A stretch of 64,000 nucleotides of DNA from contig NZ_SISB01000008.1 in assembly GCF_004310295.1 (NCBI RefSeq), positions 48,201 through 112,200 of the forward strand, read 5' to 3'. The stretch is from Pseudomonas sp. BGI-2. Lineage in GTDB: Bacteria; Pseudomonadota; Gammaproteobacteria; Pseudomonadales; Pseudomonadaceae. The notes beneath the pieces were generated by a model. It made no database searches and was not told the origin of the DNA. It was given only the letters and a program-made list of their open reading frames with translations. Of the stretch, positions 62,637 through 64,000 are shown in pieces (positions within the stretch are counted from its first letter, which is position 1; every line of letters starts with the position of its first letter). The position numbers and the translations under genes are program-made.

Positions 62637-64000
62637 ATGTTCGACGTGAAGAAAACCACCGCTAAAAACAACAATTCCCCTTGGTTGCGGCTCGCGCTCG
62701 CCTTGGCCGTCAGTGCTGCGTTACCGCAGGCATTCGCCGCCGACGGCATCCATGTTCCCGCGCAGCCGTTGGGTCAGGCCTTGAGTGAGTTGGGGCAGCA
62801 GACGTCGCTGCAGGTTTTCTTCAGCCCTGAACTGGTGGCCGGCAAACAGGCGCCAGCCGTCGACGGCGACCTCTCGCCGGAGCAGGCGTTGCGCCAATTG
62901 CTGCAAGGCAGCGGCCTGCAATATCAGATCGATGAAGGTTCGGTGACTCTGACGCCCGCGCCGACTTCCGCTACGGCTGGCCCGCTGGAACTGGGCGTGA
63001 CCGACATCAAAGTCGTTGGCGACTGGCTTGGCGATGCCGACGCGGCGGTGGTGCAGAACCATCCCGGCGCCCGTACGGTGATCCGCCGCGAAGCCATGGT
63101 CGAGCAGGGCGCCATGAACGTCGGCGACGTGTTGAAGCGCGTACCTGGCGTGCAAGTCCAGGACGCCAACGGCACCGGCGGCAGCGACATTTCCCTGAAC
63201 GTCGGCGTGCGCGGCCTGACATCGCGCCTGTCGCCCCGCTCTACGGTGCTGATCGACGGCGTGCCGGCAGCCTTCGCGCCGTACGGCCAGCCACAATTGT
63301 CCATGGCGCCGATTTCCTCCGGCAACCTCGACAGCATCGACGTGGTGCGCGGCGCCGGTTCCGTACGTTATGGGCCGCAGAACGTCGGTGGCGTGATCAA
63401 CTTCGTGACGCGCGCGATCCCGGAAAAAGCTACCGGTGAGATCGGCACCACCCTGGAAACTTCCCAGCACGGCGGCTGGAAGCACATCGACACCGCGTTC
63501 CTCGGCGGCACCGCAGACAACGGCATCGGCGTGGCGCTGTTGTACTCGGGCGTGAACGGCAACGGTTACCGCGAGCGCAACAACGGCAATGACATCGACG
63601 ACGTGATTCTCAAGACTCACTGGGCGCCCACCGATGTCGACGATTTCAGCCTCAACTTTCACTACTACGACGCCAGCGCGGACATGCCTGGCGGCCTGAC
63701 CCAGAAGCAGTACGACGCCGACCCGTTTCAGTCCGACCGCAACAACGACAACTTCAGCGGGCGCCGCAAGGATGTCTCGTTCAAGTGGACGCGGCAGCTC
63801 GACGACCGCACCCAGGCCGAAGTGCTGACTTACTACACCGACAGCTTCCGTGGCAGCAACATCGCCGCTCGCGATCAGAAAACCCTGGGTTCGTTCCCGC
63901 GCACTTACTACACCGTCGGCATCGAGCCGCGGGTGTCCCGTGTGTTCGACGTCGGCCCGACCACCCAGGAAGTCAGTGTCGGTTATCGCTACCTCAAGGA
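62637..64000 (+). CDS. fecA: Fe(III) dicitrate TonB-dependent receptor FecA (3' end outside window)
   Basis: The first ~454 residues of a signalling TonB receptor. After a signal peptide (LALALAVSAALPQAFAAD) comes an STN signalling domain (QALSELGQQTSLQVFFSPEL) and then the plug. Its sequence follows E. coli FecA closely: VVGDWLGDADAAVVQNHPGA, STVLIDGVPAAFAPYGQPQL, SIDVVRGAGSVRYGPQNVGG and FVTRAIP. The barrel begins but runs off the window end with no stop. The start is uncertain: ATG at 62637 has AGGA only two bases away, while GTG at 62646 has a better spacing. It completes a fecI-fecR-fecA unit. Confidence 0.93.
   Translation, partial: MFDVKKTTAKNNNSPWLRLALALAVSAALPQAFAADGIHVPAQPLGQALSELGQQTSLQVFFSPELVAGKQAPAVDGDLSPEQALRQLLQGSGLQYQIDEGSVTLTPAPTSATAGPLELGVTDIKVVGDWLGDADAAVVQNHPGARTVIRREAMVEQGAMNVGDVLKRVPGVQVQDANGTGGSDISLNVGVRGLTSRLSPRSTVLIDGVPAAFAPYGQPQLSMAPISSGNLDSIDVVRGAGSVRYGPQNVGGVINFVTRAIPEKATGEIGTTLETSQHGGWKHIDTAFLGGTADNGIGVALLYSGVNGNGYRERNNGNDIDDVILKTHWAPTDVDDFSLNFHYYDASADMPGGLTQKQYDADPFQSDRNNDNFSGRRKDVSFKWTRQLDDRTQAEVLTYYTDSFRGSNIAARDQKTLGSFPRTYYTVGIEPRVSRVFDVGPTTQEVSVGYRYLK

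Overview
The window is from a Pseudomonas of the P. fluorescens complex. The evidence is a pyoverdine locus in the gene order typical of that group, high GC, and many inverted REP-type intergenic repeats of the 'GTAGGAGCGAGGCTTGC' and 'TGTGGGAGCGGGCTTGC' kinds. It holds about 38 protein-coding genes, of which the first and last are cut by the window edges, plus three broken loci. I saw no tRNA, rRNA, CRISPR array or insertion sequence.

Region 1 (1-20974) is a large part of the pyoverdine system. It runs from the end of the terminal peptide synthetase (pvdD, with thioesterase) through an alpha/beta hydrolase, the receptor fpvA, the ferribactin exporter pvdE, the periplasmic maturation genes pvdO-pvdN-pvdM and pvdP, the secretion/recycling pump pvdR-pvdT-opmQ, the ECF sigma gene fpvI, and pvdA, the ornithine hydroxylase. 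Five PvdS-type iron-starvation boxes, all TAAAT-N16-CGT, lie in front of pvdE, pvdM, pvdP, pvdR and pvdA. Fur-like boxes lie in front of fpvA and fpvI.

Region 2 (21000-26510) has the 3' remnant of an MgtA-type Mg2+ P-type ATPase. It is followed by a BvgAS/EvgAS-like signalling locus: a receiver-like protein lacking the phosphoacceptor Asp, a NarL/LuxR-type response regulator, and a hybrid kinase with two periplasmic Venus-flytrap domains that a one-base frameshift breaks inside its receiver.

Region 3 (26511-34790) is metabolic and housekeeping: an aldo/keto reductase, a PaaI-type thioesterase, a LysR regulator, a pirin, a YcaC-type hydrolase, a cyclic-nucleotide-gated MscS-type channel and an AhpD-like protein. 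It ends with two decayed MFS transporters.

Region 4 (34891-41235) is a two-partner secretion pair, a TpsB transporter and a 1503-residue TpsA haemagglutinin without a toxin tail.

Region 5 (41356-46989) has a thiolase/enoyl-CoA hydratase operon, then a polyamine-binding protein, a class III aminotransferase and a LuxR-type regulator.

Region 6 (47260-60801) is the most unusual part. A small DUF6124-type gene sits behind a strongly folded, switch-like leader. It is followed by a complete type I secretion cassette: TolC-like, HlyB-like and HlyD-like proteins, a small membrane-anchored protein of unknown function, and a 2181-residue RTX-type exoprotein that contains a kexin-like S8 protease plus P domain. 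The protease has Glu where the catalytic Asp is expected. Three ATTGAT repeats phased at exactly 21 bp lie in front of the ABC transporter gene.

Region 7 (61033-64000) is a fecI-fecR-fecA ferric dicitrate uptake and signalling unit. The receptor gene runs off the window.
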